The notes under the pieces were generated by a model. The model searched no databases, had not been told where the DNA came from, and saw only the letters and a program-made list of their open reading frames with translations. A program made the position numbers and the translations under genes. 64,000 nucleotides of DNA from Rapana venosa (lineage: Eukaryota; Mollusca; Gastropoda; Neogastropoda; Muricidae), in the NCBI GenBank assembly GCA_028751875.1, contig CM054151.1, forward strand, positions 39,028,911 through 39,092,910, given 5' to 3'. Shown one piece after another: positions 34,175 through 47,744 of this stretch; the stretch's first letter is position 1; each line of letters begins with the position of its first letter.

Positions 34175-35325
34175 AATTCTTGTTATAGTTCTGTTGTATA
34201 TTTTCTGTAGTACTATTGAAGTGTGGATAGTAGCAGTGGAGAAGAGTATTTCAGGTCTGCCTGATAAGGAGTGGATTTATTTTATTTAGGGAGGGGGGTG
34301 TGTGATAAGTTTTGTGTGCAAAATGTTAACAGTTAACTCAACGAGGATCTTAAGATTCAGCACTCCTCTCCTTCACTGTGACGTGCTGAAGCTTAAGATT
34401 CGGCACTTTTTTTTTTTTTAATACACTAAGCGATGTTCAACTGAAGAGAAAGTACTCTGGCCTGTAGGGCAATCATTTTTCTAAACACAATTGCTTTCCT
34501 TGACCATAAGCTTGCCTAGTTTGTATGTGTTGGCTTTTTTTTTTTTGACATGTGGACAGGCATATTTTTTGGGATTTCGGGCTCTCCAGTGTTGTGATTT
34601 TAAAAACAAAATTGTATAGTGCAAAAAGTGACATCAGATGGATTCAGCCAACTTCAGGGAACTTTACTTTGGTGAAAAAAAATCATCACTTTGTTTCAAG
34701 GGGACAAGTTGATGAACAGTTCAAGCCATATTTTGAAAATTTGTAAAAAATAATTAAGTCATTTTTTTGAAAAACTGTAATAATTTCAAAAGTAGACATA
34801 AACTTTTCAATAATGTATAATTTGTATGTCTTTATTTTGTTGGGTAAATCTGCTGAATTTTTCAAATATAGCCAAAATCACGTGTCACCACAAAACAGCA
34901 GGATCCATTTCACTGCGACTCCATTGACTTAATCTGGTGATGTTCGGCGGTGCCTGTTCTAATCTAACATACATAGTCCTGACGCCATCTACTAATTCCT
35001 CTACTGATGAGAGTAATAGGTCAGTTGTGGAGCCAGTGTGAGATGCCCCCATCTACCACACCATTCCTCCAGTTACCTCTTATGAGCCCACAACCCAGAA
35101 ACTCGCCACAGACACATTGATGAGGAAACTGAAACTGAGGTCACCATGGGACCAAGGCTGTGGAATCAGAAACAATTGTTTGTATTATTGCATGAGGATC
35201 AGTGGTGATGAGGATGATGTAATGCTGCTGCAATGGAAGTGCAAGTGCTTTGAGGCTACTTGACAGGGCTGCACTGCACACTTCCTATCGTAATAATTAT
35301 ATCCCAGTGTCATCCAGGCCTGGGG
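34175..35325. other. No recognised gene
   Basis: Sequence at 34950-35300 has a more balanced composition than its surroundings but shows no exon-like frame and may be the far 3' part of the SINE at 35330-35560. Confidence 0.4.
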
Positions 35326-35329
35326 GATA

Positions 35330-35560
35330 CAGACACCTGTAGTGTTGGTCAGGTAATTTGAGCAACACTCTCAAAATTGCATCTGTAAAGTGGATGAAGC
35401 TTGACTGTGAGGTCCCAGTCTTTCACATGAGCCCACAACACACTCACTCTGGGTAGGAGCTGGCCAGAGTCTGAAAAAGTCCCCTGGTTCATATGGGATT
35501 TGAACCCATGACCTTCAAGTCTGTAACCCAAGGCTCAAACCACTGCGCAGTGGTGGCTGG
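35330..35560 (-). mobile_element. tRNA-derived SINE, different family
   Basis: On the minus strand CACTGCGCAGTGGTTTGAGC is the A-box and CATGGGTTCAAATCCCATAT the B-box, followed by GACTTTTTCAGACTCTGGCC, GACCTCACAGTCAAGCTTCA and GCTCAAATTACCTGACCAAC. It appears once in this window. Confidence 0.65.
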
Positions 35561-36013
35561 TATAAAGTTGATTTCTTGTGTATGAGTGTACTTATTATGT
35601 GTGAAAGTATAATGTGTATTGTTCTTGCGTATGTTTGTGTGTGTTGTGCATGCATGTGTGTGTGTGCATGTGTGTGTGCATCTGCGCTTGCGTGTGTGCA
35701 TATGTGAGTGTGTGTGCATGTTTGTCAGTGTGTATGCACACACACAGCGTACTCATGATATTGGCTTATCAGTCAAATGTCTGGGTAACATTAGGTTTCA
35801 GTACTTATCAAATTGGATCTCGTCTGCCTATTCACTTTGGGGTTCATTAATGAAGCACTTGTCCTTGTATGCATGAAGTGAGGCTGTATTGAATTGCTTT
35901 CTATGCTGCTCACAGGTGTGTTGGATTTCTCAGCATGAAATTATGACCTCTCTACCCAGGCATTGTATGTCACCAACAGTGCAGGGTCTCCTTTTGTGTG
36001 TGTGTGTGTCTTT

Positions 36014-36220
36014 TTTTTATATTGAGGATAATGGAATAAGCACTCATGTGCTTTTTTTTACATCTAGTCCCCGTGTGTATGCGGTTTTGTAAATTTTGTC
36101 ATCTGTTCCCACCAGCACGCAATGGCCTACTCTTTCGAAAAGCGGAACAGGATTTAATGTGTGCGCAAGATGTTCTGCATGCGTTCGCACATGGGGCCTC
36201 GGTTTATAGTCTCATCCAAA
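36014..36220 (-). mobile_element. SINE fragment, type-2 tail, reverse orientation
   Basis: The minus strand carries GATGAGACTATAAACCGAGG, GCAGAACATCTTGCGCACAC, GGGAACAGATGACAAAATTT and GTGCTTATTCCATTATCCTC. A GT repeat follows at 36222-36243 on the plus strand. Confidence 0.75.
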
Positions 36221-36224
36221 GTGT

Positions 36225-36836
36225 GTGTGTGTGTGTGTGTGTGTTTCCCTAAAAAAGAGACTTTTTGTGTGTGTGTGTGTCTTTTCTTAAAACAGACATT
36301 TGCCAGCAACAACTATCTTGTTGCTTTAGGTTTTTATGTGAGCTCTAAATGTATGTTACACTTGGCATCTGGACTTATTGTCTCATTTGAAAGACTAGCA
36401 CTCATATCATCTCATGGTCCAGTGAATGGGGGAAAATGCGGCTTCAGATAAAGAAGGAGAGATGTGATGAGTCCTTGATTGAATCTTTGCTTGCATTTGA
36501 CAAACGTAATGGCTTATCTGACTCCTGCACAGGGTGTCATGGAACATGACAGATTGTACCTTACCCAAGGTAATTGGTACAGACTACAGAAGTAGGTTAT
36601 CTGCCTTACCCAAGGTAATTAGTACAGTAGTAGGTTATCTAATACACTACCAGTTAATTGGAGTATGTTGAACTTGCGGATTGAACACGAGTATATTATA
36701 TATGTGTGGAACTGATTAATTGACACTGTGTGTGTGTGTGTGTGTGCTCTTGTATTTGTGTGTGTGCTTTGTGACAGTGTGTGTGTGAGTGTGTGTGTGC
36801 CTGCATGTGCAGGCGGATGTGTATGAGAGAGAGAGA

Positions 36837-36892
<56 letters not shown>

Positions 36893-37076
36893 AATGCAGT
36901 GGACAGGGCCCACCCCATATCAGTCTGATACAACATAACAAAATGAGCAGTTAGAGTCATAATCAAAAACATCGTCAATGATCCATCAGAAACAATACAG
37001 AATACATAAATTTGGCTTATTTCCCCACACCCATTATTCATCTCATGAATCAAACAAAAAAGTATGCGTGCACGTG

Positions 37077-37107
<31 letters not shown>

Positions 37108-37165
37108 GTTTGCTGTTCAAGGGGATTTTGCCTCTGACATTTACATCAGTGCCAACACCACTCCA
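36225..37165. other. Simple repeats, no gene
   Basis: GT/CA runs and a short duplication of CCTTACCCAAGGTAATTGGT ACAG at 36561 and 36606. Confidence 0.5.
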
Positions 37166-37170
37166 CAGAA

Positions 37171-37400
37171 AGTCCTTTAGATGAGTTTATACACTGAGGC
37201 CAAGTGTGTGAATGCATGCAGAACATCTTGCACATATGTTAAAACCAGTTCTACCTCTTGGAAGAGTAGGTCATTTGTGGCTGTGGGATCGGATGACAAA
37301 ATTAATTTAAAAAAAAAATTGCATGCACATGAGGACTGGATGTAAAAAAACAACAAACCCACACACATGAGTGCTTATTCCATTATCCTCAAAATAAAAG
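37171..37400 (+). mobile_element. SINE fragment, type-2 tail
   Basis: The body (GTCCTTTAGATGAGTTTATA, GCAGAACATCTTGCACATAT, CGGATGACAAAATT) matches the type-1 SINEs. The 3' end instead reads GAGGACTGGATGTAAAAAAA, GAGTGCTTATTCCATTATCC and TCAAAATAAAAG. The tRNA head is missing. Confidence 0.75.
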
Positions 37401-37693
37401 ATTAGTGAATGAATGAAAATACGCACACACCCACACCCACACTCACACACACACGCACACTCACACACACTCACACAGACACACACACACGCATACACAC
37501 ACACACACGCGCATATTCAGGGAATTGGAAATTGTAGACAATAAGAAATGTGTATATGGCAGTGTATATGGTGAATGATGTAACAGCTGTGAAGCTGCAA
37601 TTAAAGATGTAACATGTTTTAATTAGACCTGTGTCTGGAATGTTTTTTCTTTCTTCTCCTTTTTTCAACGACAGCTCTAATGTTCACTGATAG

Positions 37694-38041
37694 TGACATT
37701 TTGTGTATGCGTCCATTTACTCACCAGTAAAGTAGCCACATTCCAACTCCGTGAAGTGTGCATGAATATTTTACATTTTGTCATCGGTTCCTACCAGCAA
37801 TCGGTGGTATACTCTTCTGAAAGGTGGAACAGGTTTTAGTATGTTTGTAGGATCTTCTGCACGTGTTCTTACATATGACGTAGGTCTATAGTTTCATCCA
37901 AAGGACTTTCAGGGGAGTGGAGTTAGTACTGTTGTTAACTCTAGGTAAAAATCCCCTTCAATGGGCATCTAAGTGAATAGTTTGAACCCGCAATGTCAGG
38001 TTGCAAGTTCAATGCTCTAACCACCAGGCTATACTGTCCCC
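37694..38041 (-). mobile_element. tRNA-derived SINE, type-1 tail, reverse orientation
   Basis: Read from 38041: GGGGACAGTATAGCCTGGTG GTTAGAGCATTG (A-box) and GCGGGTTCAAAC (B-box), then CCTTTGGATGAAACTATAGA, GAACCGATGACAAAATG and the end GGAATGTGGCTACTTTACTG. This is the clearest full-length copy. Confidence 0.8.
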
Positions 38042-38044
38042 AGT

Positions 38045-38994
38045 ATTCTCATAATAAACTTGCATTGTTTTATCATAACAAGTGGGACCAGACAGGAAAA
38101 GCAGTATGCATGCAGTCTTTACTGAACTGTGGTGATGATGAATGAAAGTGAATGAACAAGCCAAACTGAAATCCCTGTAGAAAAAACAAACTTTTAGCAG
38201 CAGGGTGTTGTTTGATAAGAATGTCAATAACAAGAACAAGGATAATGATGGTGATGGTAATTATGATAATAAGAATAATAAATATAATAATAACAATAAT
38301 AATAATGATAACCGTGATGATAATAAGAATGATGAGGAGGAAGAGGATGATTTTGATGTGGCATTATTATTGCGCCAGCTCATTATTTGTAAGCTCGTAG
38401 TCTTAGTGGATTACAATAATTGAGATGAAAACCTAAATTTCTTCACATCAATATGAATACATATGTGCACACTGACAAAATGGCACACCCACACATCTAC
38501 TCTAACATCCACATATAATATTACAACCTTTGCCATCATATTTCAAGTTACAGTTATTATGTAGCGTTTGTTGTTGTTTGATTAAAGCCTGTTCACATTT
38601 AGTGATACTAGACTAGAGAGAGAGAGACAGAGACAGACAGACAGAGAGGGACAGAGAGAGAAGGGGAGGGAGGGAGGGATAAAAGTCTTTTTTTTAGCAA
38701 TGTGACTGAGAGATCACTTTTTTAAATTTGCTGTGCGCATTATAGAATCACCAAACCTCTCACCTCTAGGCTATCCTGTCCCCTCCCCCTCCTCCTCTTA
38801 TGATGAAATGGTATGAGTATAGTATGTTATTATGCCAATACTACACAAAAAGTCTGTCGTCATGTGACCATATTTGCTCACCGAATACCACATTCATAAT
38901 TCTCCTGTTCATATCGGCCAGATAGCCTGCAAATCATCTGAATAAACCATTATTGTTACTGTTTTTGTTATTGTTGTTATTGATACCTGCCATT

Positions 38995-39026
<32 letters not shown>

Positions 39027-39471
39027 ACAGAGAAAACACTGATCATATCCATGGTGTCACATCCTTCCTTTTCCCTTTTCCCTGTCCTTTCCCTCTCCCC
39101 TCCACCATTGTGCTTGATCGATGTCATTAACTCACAAAGATTACCCCCCCAAAAAAAACCCCAAACAACAACAACACAACCAAAACCAACCAAACAACAA
39201 AACTCACTAAGATAGAAATAAACATTCTGAATGATGACCATGTTGTTGTATGATTGAAGTCAAAGCTCCCCCCCCCCACCCCGAAACAAAAATCCAACTA
39301 AAAACCCTAAACAAACAAAACAAGAACACACACACTCAAACACGTACCCCCCCTCCCCCCCCCCCCCCCCCCCCCCCCCACACACACAAGAAAATGAAAA
39401 ATGAACAAAAATAACCCAACTTCAACACACACACATATATCTCTACCATCCTTCCTCCCCCCTCCCCCCCT

Positions 39472-39507
<36 letters not shown>

Positions 39508-40660
39508 CACACACGCACACACACATCCTTGCACACACCACACAGACACGGGGAAAAAGGCAGTAGCAAATACGCCAAATGACAGTCCCTGTATGAGAAG
39601 TCTCCCACACACATACATAGATAAATATGTATATTGGGAGGAAAGGGGGGTGGGGGAGGAAGGAGTAGAGGAAGTTCAGCCTTAATTAAAAAATGATAAT
39701 TATCTATTGGTTATGTATTTTTGTTTTTTTAAAAGCCATTTAGTGAATCCATCGCTCACAAAATTTTACCTGAAAGACATGAAACGTGCGATCTGCTTTG
39801 TTGTACACATTAATTGATTTAAGGTCGCAAATGGCTGTGGAGATGATGAAAAACTTGACCAAGCTTGTGGTCGTTTAACACTACCTCCCTACGTTAAGAG
39901 ACAGAACCCCTCTTTTTCCCAGTACACATGCTCTGTGCACAGTTGTATGCTTCTGTAACCCAGTGATAACAACGGGAGGAAAGGGTTAGTGGATGGTTGG
40001 TTACCCTATAGCAGGGTACCCATGGGAAAAGAGCTAGTGTATCACAGTAGTTAAAATGTCTCCCTGGAAGTCCTCGCTCCTCCCCAGGCCCCCACCCCCC
40101 ACCTGGGCCACCACCACCACCACCACCCCTTACCTCACCCTCCTGTGTCTCATCTCCAATATGAACCTCCCCAGCTCATTGGTGGTTTAACAGGCGTGAC
40201 AGGTTTTGTCGTGTTGGCATCTTTGTGAAGCTGATTGAGCTGTCCATATCTTGATGGTTGGTTGGGAGGTGACCAGTTAGTGTTTGGGAAGGGGTTGCTG
40301 TGTTAGGGTTTTGCTCGTTGCTCATCAGCAGGTTCAGGGGAGTTAGTGGTTGTTAGCTTTGTACTCCGTTTACATGTTTTCTTTTGACCTGTGTTGGAGA
40401 AGCTGGTTGACAGTGCTTTTGAGGTGATTACTGTTTGGGTTGTTGTTTCTTTGTGTGTGTTTTTTTTCCTTGTGAGATGGTTGTGTAATCTTTTAATTTT
40501 TTTAGGTATTACTTGAAGGTTGTTCAAAAGTTGTTGTTTTTGTTTGTTTGTTACTTGCACATAAAGACTTTAGAGCAAGTGTTTACACTTTACACACGCA
40601 TGTGTGTGTACATCTGTGTGCATTCACACACGCACGCACGCACACAAACACACGCGCACA

Positions 40661-40697
<37 letters not shown>

Positions 40698-40700
40698 ACA
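38045..40700. other. Repeat-rich, no gene
   Basis: AAT/GAT microsatellite at 38220-38340, GA-rich at 38610-38680, CA and C-runs at 38996-39545, (CAC)n near 40110, and G/T-rich sequence at 40200-40540 with no credible coding frame. Confidence 0.5.
38570..38625 (-). mobile_element. LINE 3'-tail fragment, reverse orientation
   Basis: On the minus strand it reads TAGTATCACTAAATGTGAAC followed by AGGCTTTAATCAAACAACAA, the same tail family as at 6295, 22915 and 25475. Confidence 0.65.
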
Positions 40701-40702
40701 TT

Positions 40703-41105
40703 GTGGTCTAGAGGTAACGCATCTGTCTATAAAGTGAAAAGTCTGGGTCGTAAGTGTGCGGTGGTTCAAATCCCTTTTGGACCCAAAACTTTTCCCCCAT
40801 CCATTAGACCATGAGTGGTGGTCTGGGTGCTAGTCTTTCGGATGAGACGATAATCCAAGGTCCCGTGTGTTACACATAATTATTTAACGCATGTAAAAGA
40901 ACTCACGGCAACAAGAGAGTTGTCCCTAGCAAAATTCTGTAGAAAAAAGCCATTCTGATAGGGAAACAAATACAGTTGCAGACATGAAAAAGAAAAAAAA
41001 AAGGGTGGTGCTGCTCTTGTGGTGATGCGCTCTTCCCGAGGAGAGCAGCCCGAATTTCACAGAGAGAAATCTACCTGACTTAAAGTGGTATAAATAAATA
41101 AATGA
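40703..41105 (+). mobile_element. tRNA-derived SINE
   Basis: The head carries an A-box (TGGTCTAGAGGTAACGCATC) and a B-box (GTGGTTCAAATCCC). The body has GTCTTTCGGATGAGACGATA, GGCAACAAGAGAGTTG and GAGGAGAGCAGCCCGAATTT and ends GACTTAAAGTGGTATAAATA. It is collinear with 49227-49625. Confidence 0.82.
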
Positions 41106-41109
41106 TTAA

Positions 41110-42600
41110 ATAAAATAAATAACTTGCATGCGCGCACACACATACACATACACACACACACACACATTCCTTCCCCCCCCTCCCAAAGTAAGTATCCAGT
41201 GACATAATCAATTGGTGAGGTGATCCAGCCGACATGAAATCTGAACAGCCACAATGTGTGTTTGTTGTTGTTGTGGTTTTAAATTTTTTTTTTAATTGAA
41301 AGTGATTTAATCCGATGACATCATTTTAATCTTGATAATTTCTCTTTTCCTTGTTTTGTTTCTGTTGCCTTTTGCATGGCCTTTTCTTTCTTTTTTTTCT
41401 TTTTTTAACCTTGTTTTTCCTTGAGGCTCTTTTTGCCCTTGACCACGTTTTACATTTTGTTTTGAGGGTTGTGCTTTATGTTCCTGATACCTTTTGTTTT
41501 GTTGTCTCCTTTTTCTTTCAAGTGAACTTTTTATGGCTTTCTTTTTTGTGATGTTCTTTTTTTTTAATCTTGTGGTTTTGTTTACTCTTTTGTGTGTGTG
41601 TGGTTTTTTGTTTTTGAATTTTTAAAGTTTTCCCCTAGTTTTGTGTGTGTGTGTGTTTTCTCTTCTGTTTTTATATTCTTTCTGCTGTCTTTTTCTTCCT
41701 TGTGGCCATGTGTGTGTGTATGTGTGTGTTGTGTGTGTTATGTGTGTGTTTGTGTGTGCATGTGTGTGTGTGTGTGTGTGTGTGGGCCTTCTTTCTTCTG
41801 GAATTTCACTTTTAATCCCCAAATTCTTGGAATCGCTGGTTTCAGTCTTGTCTGCCCAATCCAGGATTAAGTCTGAAGATTTTTTGCTGCCTTCCAGTTC
41901 AGATTATGTGCATCTCTGCCAGTGCCCCTATCTATCTGTGCGGGCATGGAGACAGTCCGATTAATTAATATGTTAAAGATCTCCAAAGTCATTTCATCAT
42001 TTGTTAGGTTTATTAGGTAATGATCTGATTCTTGGATGAACTACCGTAGGACCTTCTGTTTCTCCTCAGCCTTCTGGACATTCCATACTAACAATATAAT
42101 TTTTTCAACAGTCTCTTTTTTAATAGTCTCAATTGTTTTTGCCTGTCCAATTTTTTCTCTCATTGTTATTGGTCTAGCTTCTTCCATCCTCCTCCATATA
42201 AAAGAATTAAATGAAAATTTTGAAAAATCTCATTAGTCCAGTTGCCTGTATTAAATTTTCAGGCATAGTTTTGTTTTAGGGGTTTTTGTTGTTTTTTTTA
42301 AAGAAGATATGTACAGTATTCTTTGACTTGCTTTGGTTTGTGTACCAGGGATGAATATGTGTAACATTTTTTCATTGGCAACATGCCGACAGCGAATACA
42401 CACACATGCATTAGATGTATTTAATTATGCTATTTGATATTTGCATTCATATGGACATGCCACCTAATAAAAAGGTACAGGCCTTCAGTCATTGGTGGAG
42501 TATGTTGTAATAATGTGTATCGTACATGTGTTAAAAAGGTCAGCTCCTCATTCATACCATGTTCTTATTGGAACAATGCCTGTACATTTTGTGATGTGTT
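41110..42600. other. Intergenic or first-intron sequence before ATP13A exon 1
   Basis: T-rich at 41340-41640, GT runs at 41640-41785 and a possible SINE fragment at 41850-41990. It ends with the exon 1 acceptor (ttacag) at 42604. Confidence 0.5.
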
Positions 42601-42604
42601 ACAG

Positions 42605-42687
42605 ATAGCGACATGACGGTGGCTGGCAGTGAGAGATCTCTCCTGCAGTCCAAGGCAGTGCTGAACCCTGGCACCGATGATGAGCTG
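42605..42687 (+). CDS. ATP13A3: ATP13A exon 1 (first certain coding exon; ATG at 42613)
   Basis: The acceptor is ttacag at 42599-42604 and the donor is CTG|gtgagt. The ATG at 42613 opens 25 codons beginning [14 protein letters not shown] and ending GTDDEL, phase 0. This short polar N-terminus precedes the membrane segment, as in animal P5B pumps. The acceptor shows that at least one exon lies upstream. The eight bases before the ATG are open in this frame, so translation may start further upstream (see the candidate exon at 29419). Confidence 0.8.
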
Positions 42688-45403
42688 GTGAGTACACCGT
42701 CAGTACCAGTGACACTATGAATAAACTGCAATCCAAGAAGGAAGGTGGCAGGATGGTGAAGACATTCATCTGCCTAACAAGTAAACCATGAGGTTCTGGG
42801 TTCAATTCCCAGCCTTGTCCTTTCTTCCCAGTTTGACGGGAAAAATCTAACTGAATGTCAAGAGTCCTTTAGATGAGACTAAAAACCAAGGCCCAGTGTG
42901 CGAATACACTCAGAACATCTTGCACTCATGCTAAAAACCTGTTCCACCTTTTAGAATACCAGGCCATTTCATGTTTTTTTAGGAACAGATGGGAATATTT
43001 TTTTGAAAAACATGTGCACACAGGTGTTGTGTTTAGATGCCAATGCGGAAGTTGGAACGTGGCTACCTTCTTAAAGAGTTTGGGAGCTAAACCATTATTT
43101 ACAATAAAACCAAGTTTGGGAGCCAGGCATAGACACCTTTGAAACTGCATCTCTCCAACAACAATCTACTGCTGTGGATTTGTCTTCCCTTCAGACTTTG
43201 AATCAAGAATGGAATTCTAATTTGAAAACATTTTGCTTTATTTTCTATATATCCTAGAAAACTTTATCTTTAACAGGCTTGTGTTGGTTGCCTCTTAGCC
43301 TTGATATCACTTGCAGTTAGCCTTAGAAACATCTGTTCAGATAGGCCTACAATGAATGACTGCTAGCTTAAACATGCTTAATTTTTAAAAAATCAGTGTT
43401 GCCATGTTTCGATTCTGAGTATCCTTGTTCTGTTTCTTTTATGACATTTTTTAAGTATCAAGGGTCATTTAGAAAAATTGAATTTTTAAACTTAACTTCT
43501 TCTCAGTGCACTCTCTAGTTTTGGTTGGTGATAGATGTGCTCATAGCTCCTGTTAGAGGTTTGAGAGGTGGGGATTCAAAGCTCACAGCCTCTGTTAGAG
43601 GTTTGAAAGGTGGGGTTTCAGTGTCAATCTGCATGATGATAATGTTGATGATGATCGTTGCAGTCACCATTGATTGATCAATGAGGATGATGATGATGAT
43701 TTATTTTTGTTGTATTGTCATCATTAACACTTTGGTAATACTGATGATAATAACATTGATGATGATGATGATGATGATGATAAGAAGGAAAAGGTGGTCT
43801 TCTTCTTAATGTAAGGACAAATACAGTATGATTTACATAGCGTGTAAGAATCGCCACTGCCATTCATACATCTTATAGGGGATTTCATGTGTATCAATGA
43901 ATCAGGGGACAGGTTAACTCAGTAGTCAGAGCACTCGCTTTCTCCCAGCTGTTAAGCAGCATCAAGCATGGTTACCACTTGAATGGGTGACCGTTTGCAC
44001 GTATTGGCTTCAGTACAGTCTCCCAATTCACCCAGCTGTAAATTGGTACCTGCCTCTTTAGGGTCAGGGAAGGTAAAGCAGCGAGGGAGAGGAGATGGGC
44101 ACTGCTCTCAATATGCTGGCGTCTTGAGAAGTTGAGGTCTCTGATGCTTTACTCCCCTACGACTACATAGGTTATGAGACACCTTTACCTTTACTTACAA
44201 TGAATCAGAGTGGTTGTGTGACTGTTTCAGAACATTACAGGTTATCGTTATGATGTTGGCAAAACATTCCTGTACTACTTGGTGGTGGTGGGGACACTGG
44301 GGATCATCCTGTTGGTGCAGTCCTGGAAACCTGAACTGTTGTGTTACCTGAGGTGTAAAGAGTGTCCACTCTACAGTGCTGATGTTGTGCTGATCCAGGT
44401 CAGTGGTTATCCGATTCTCGTTAGTTTATAAGTGTGTGTGTGTGTGTGCGTGTGCATACTGCGTGTGTGTGTGTGTGTGTGCATGCATGTGTGTGCGCGC
44501 ATTTAAACCTATATTATGATTTAAATATCTTTTTTACATCTTACAAAAACTCACAGGAAGTCAAGTTATATAGAATCTTTTTTTTTTTATAGATTGTCAG
44601 AGAATAAATTCCATCTGATATTTTAAAAATCCTTTTTTTTTTCTGTTGCATTAAAGGATATTGGTTGGCCTAAATTTAAAGAAAATTTAAATGGAGCTTT
44701 CTTTTGTGTTTCATGGGATATTAACGAAACAAGAATTGGGGGAGAGATTTGTTTCTTTTGTCAGATCTCTTCTTTCTACAAGATAAGTGACTTCAGTCAC
44801 TTTGGAAAGTTTCTATCTCCTTTTATGTCCTTTTCTTCTTATGTCTTCAGGTCATGTTTTTTTCTGTTTTGTTTTTCTTCTCGGCTTCCAGCTTTGTGTG
44901 CTTTATTTTGGACATCAGGATAATGATTGATTCTATTTACCATGAATTTCATGTTGTGTGTTTTTTTTCTTCTGGGAGACATTCCTTCTTTTGCTAGCGC
45001 TGCATTCCTTTCCCTCTTTGTCTCATTGTAACATCATAACTCTCGTTGCACATATCTATTTTGTGTGTCTGTATATCTGTGTTCCAGTCTCTCTACACTT
45101 ATTTTTATCTATTCCTTTAAAATCTTTTATTTCATGGATAACGAACAAGCACTTATTTGTTTGTTGTTATTTTAACATCCAGTCCGTGTGTGCATGCAGT
45201 TTTGTAAATGTTATCATCTGTTCTCACTGGCACACAGTGTCCTACTCTTCCAAAAGGCAAACAGGTTTTTAACCTGTGCGCAATATGTGCTGCATCTGCT
45301 CGCATATGGTACTTTGATTTAGAATCTCATATGAAGATCTTTCAGGGGAGTGGAGTTCGTGCTTACATTAACTCCGGCAAAAAAATCTCCTGAATGGGCA
45401 TCT

Positions 45404-45455
<52 letters not shown>

Positions 45456-45614
45456 TCTGAACAGGTTTACTGTACATTGGCCTTTGGCCACAATACATAC
45501 AGTGGGCAAGGCAAAAAGGCAAGTGCAGGAAACGAAATGCAAAAAGAGATCGTCACATTTTCCATCTAAGCCAGCTCTCTTGGTGGCATCACACCAAGCA
45601 CATCATCCAAATAA

Positions 45615-45690
<76 letters not shown>

Positions 45691-47706
45691 AGAGAGATGC
45701 TGTGAACAGTAAAAAAACGCACACAAAAAACAAAAACCCAAACCAAAACAAACTATATAATAAATCTGAAATTACCTATTTGAAATTCAATCTTTCCTCC
45801 TTAACAGAGAGGTAGCAAAGAAAGAGAACTGGTGCCCGCATACCATTACCCACCCACATTCTGTCTATGCTTACTGTTCAAGTGCCTCTATTTGCTGTAC
45901 ATGTTTGGGGTCTTTGTAAACATATTTGTTTCTTTCTCTCTCTATCTCTCTTTGGTTTTTTTGTTGTTGTTTTTTGTTGTTAAGCGTATAATTTTTCATC
46001 CTATCTGATTATGGCTGTACGTCATGGATGCACAGGTGTGAGTTAAAAACAACCCTGTTTTGTCTTCATTAGAAGTAGTTACAGTTGTTGTTGTTTTTGT
46101 TGTTGTTATTGTGTGTGTGTGTTGTTTTAACAAACTGACTGATGAGACTTTGACAAAGGGATTGACATGGCCCAAAACTGTATAGATTTTCATTGTTTGG
46201 ACCTCAATACCCCCAAACACTGTATGTTTTTTTGGTTGGTTGCAAATGAAGCCAGGTGTTTTAGCAATAGTGTTGTGATTGCAAATCTTTTTGATCCATA
46301 TTGATCTTTGGGGCAAGGTATATATTTCATGTACACCCACAGAATCAGACGATCAATCACTGTGTGTGTGTAGTAGCCAAGGGTGCAGCTTCAATTAATC
46401 GTTTTGTGATAGACTTGACGTTGGTGAGCGATAGAGAAGACACACAGATGTGGTGGGCATTGTGTGGGTGATGTCAGAACGGATCAGTTAATGAGACAGA
46501 CAGACACCTATGATGGGTCGTGAGTTGTCGTCATTACAGCCTATCCTTTGCGTAGCAGTCCCTCTGCCCTTGTCGTCATAATGGCCTATCCTTTGCGTAG
46601 CAGTCCCTCTGCCCTTGTCGTCATAATGGCCTATCCTTTGCATAGCAGTCCCTCTGCCCTTGTCGTCATAATGGCCTATCCTTTGCATAGCAGTCCCTCT
46701 GCCCTTGTCGTCATAATGGCCTATCCTTTGCGTAGCAGTCCCTCTGCCCTTGTCGTCATAATGGCCTATCCTTTGCGTAGCAGTCCCTCTGCCCTTGTCG
46801 TCATAATGGCCTATCCTTTGCGTAGCAGTCCCTCTGCCCTTGTCGTCATAATGGCCTATCCTGAGCATAGCAGTCCCTCTGCCTTTGTCGTCATAATGGC
46901 CTATCTTTTGCATAGCAGTCCCTCTGCCCTTGATGTCATAATGGCCTGGGGGGGGGGGGGGGGGGTATCCCCATGAACTGATCTTTCAGTGGAGGTTTGA
47001 ACCCATGCCGTCAGTCGTTGACGTTGAAAATGTAAAGTTTTGCCAGTCCAGTACACTTTGTGAGCAGTACACTCTTTCCCAACTAGCATGCCATAGCAAC
47101 TAGCATGCCATAGCAAGTCTCTGCTGCCATGTGCTCCGCAAGTACTTGATTCCCCATTGACATGCTAGTTTTGCTCTTGAAGATTTTATTTAACACCAGT
47201 TTTAAAAACAAACAAAACAACCATAGCAGTCCCTTGGCCCTTGTTTTTGCTTATACTTCTTCCCACTTCTTCCTTAACTCATCGAGGAGTTGATGAGGCA
47301 CTGCACTAAATTTTTCAGGCAAATTCTTAGTGTTATACATGAACAGAATCGGGAAATGCAAACTTGGCAATGAGCATTTCGTTTAATGTCCTTTGATTGC
47401 TATAAGAAAGCTGTTGAGACAGAATAACATAACCAAAAATGAAGGTGGTATATGTACTATGTGTGGACAGCAATGCTTGTAAAGGAGGGGGTGGGGGTGA
47501 TGTGTGAAGAGAGCAGAGGTTGGAAGATAGAAATGTAGGCATGCATGCACACACACACATGCGCACATATACATGCATGCACACATACACACACACGCAC
47601 GCATGTGCGCAACCACACCACACACACACCACACACACACACACACACACTATACATCATACACAACATCACACTACATCACATCGCAACCATGTGCGCA
47701 ACCACA

Positions 47707-47744
<38 letters not shown>

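Noticed and set aside
38205..38423. Asp/Asn-rich open frame at 38.2 kb
   Set aside because: It is a translation of an AAT/GAT microsatellite.
40703..40780. A functional tRNA gene
   Set aside because: A- and B-box are present, but the arms do not form a full cloverleaf and a SINE body follows; a second copy exists at 49227.
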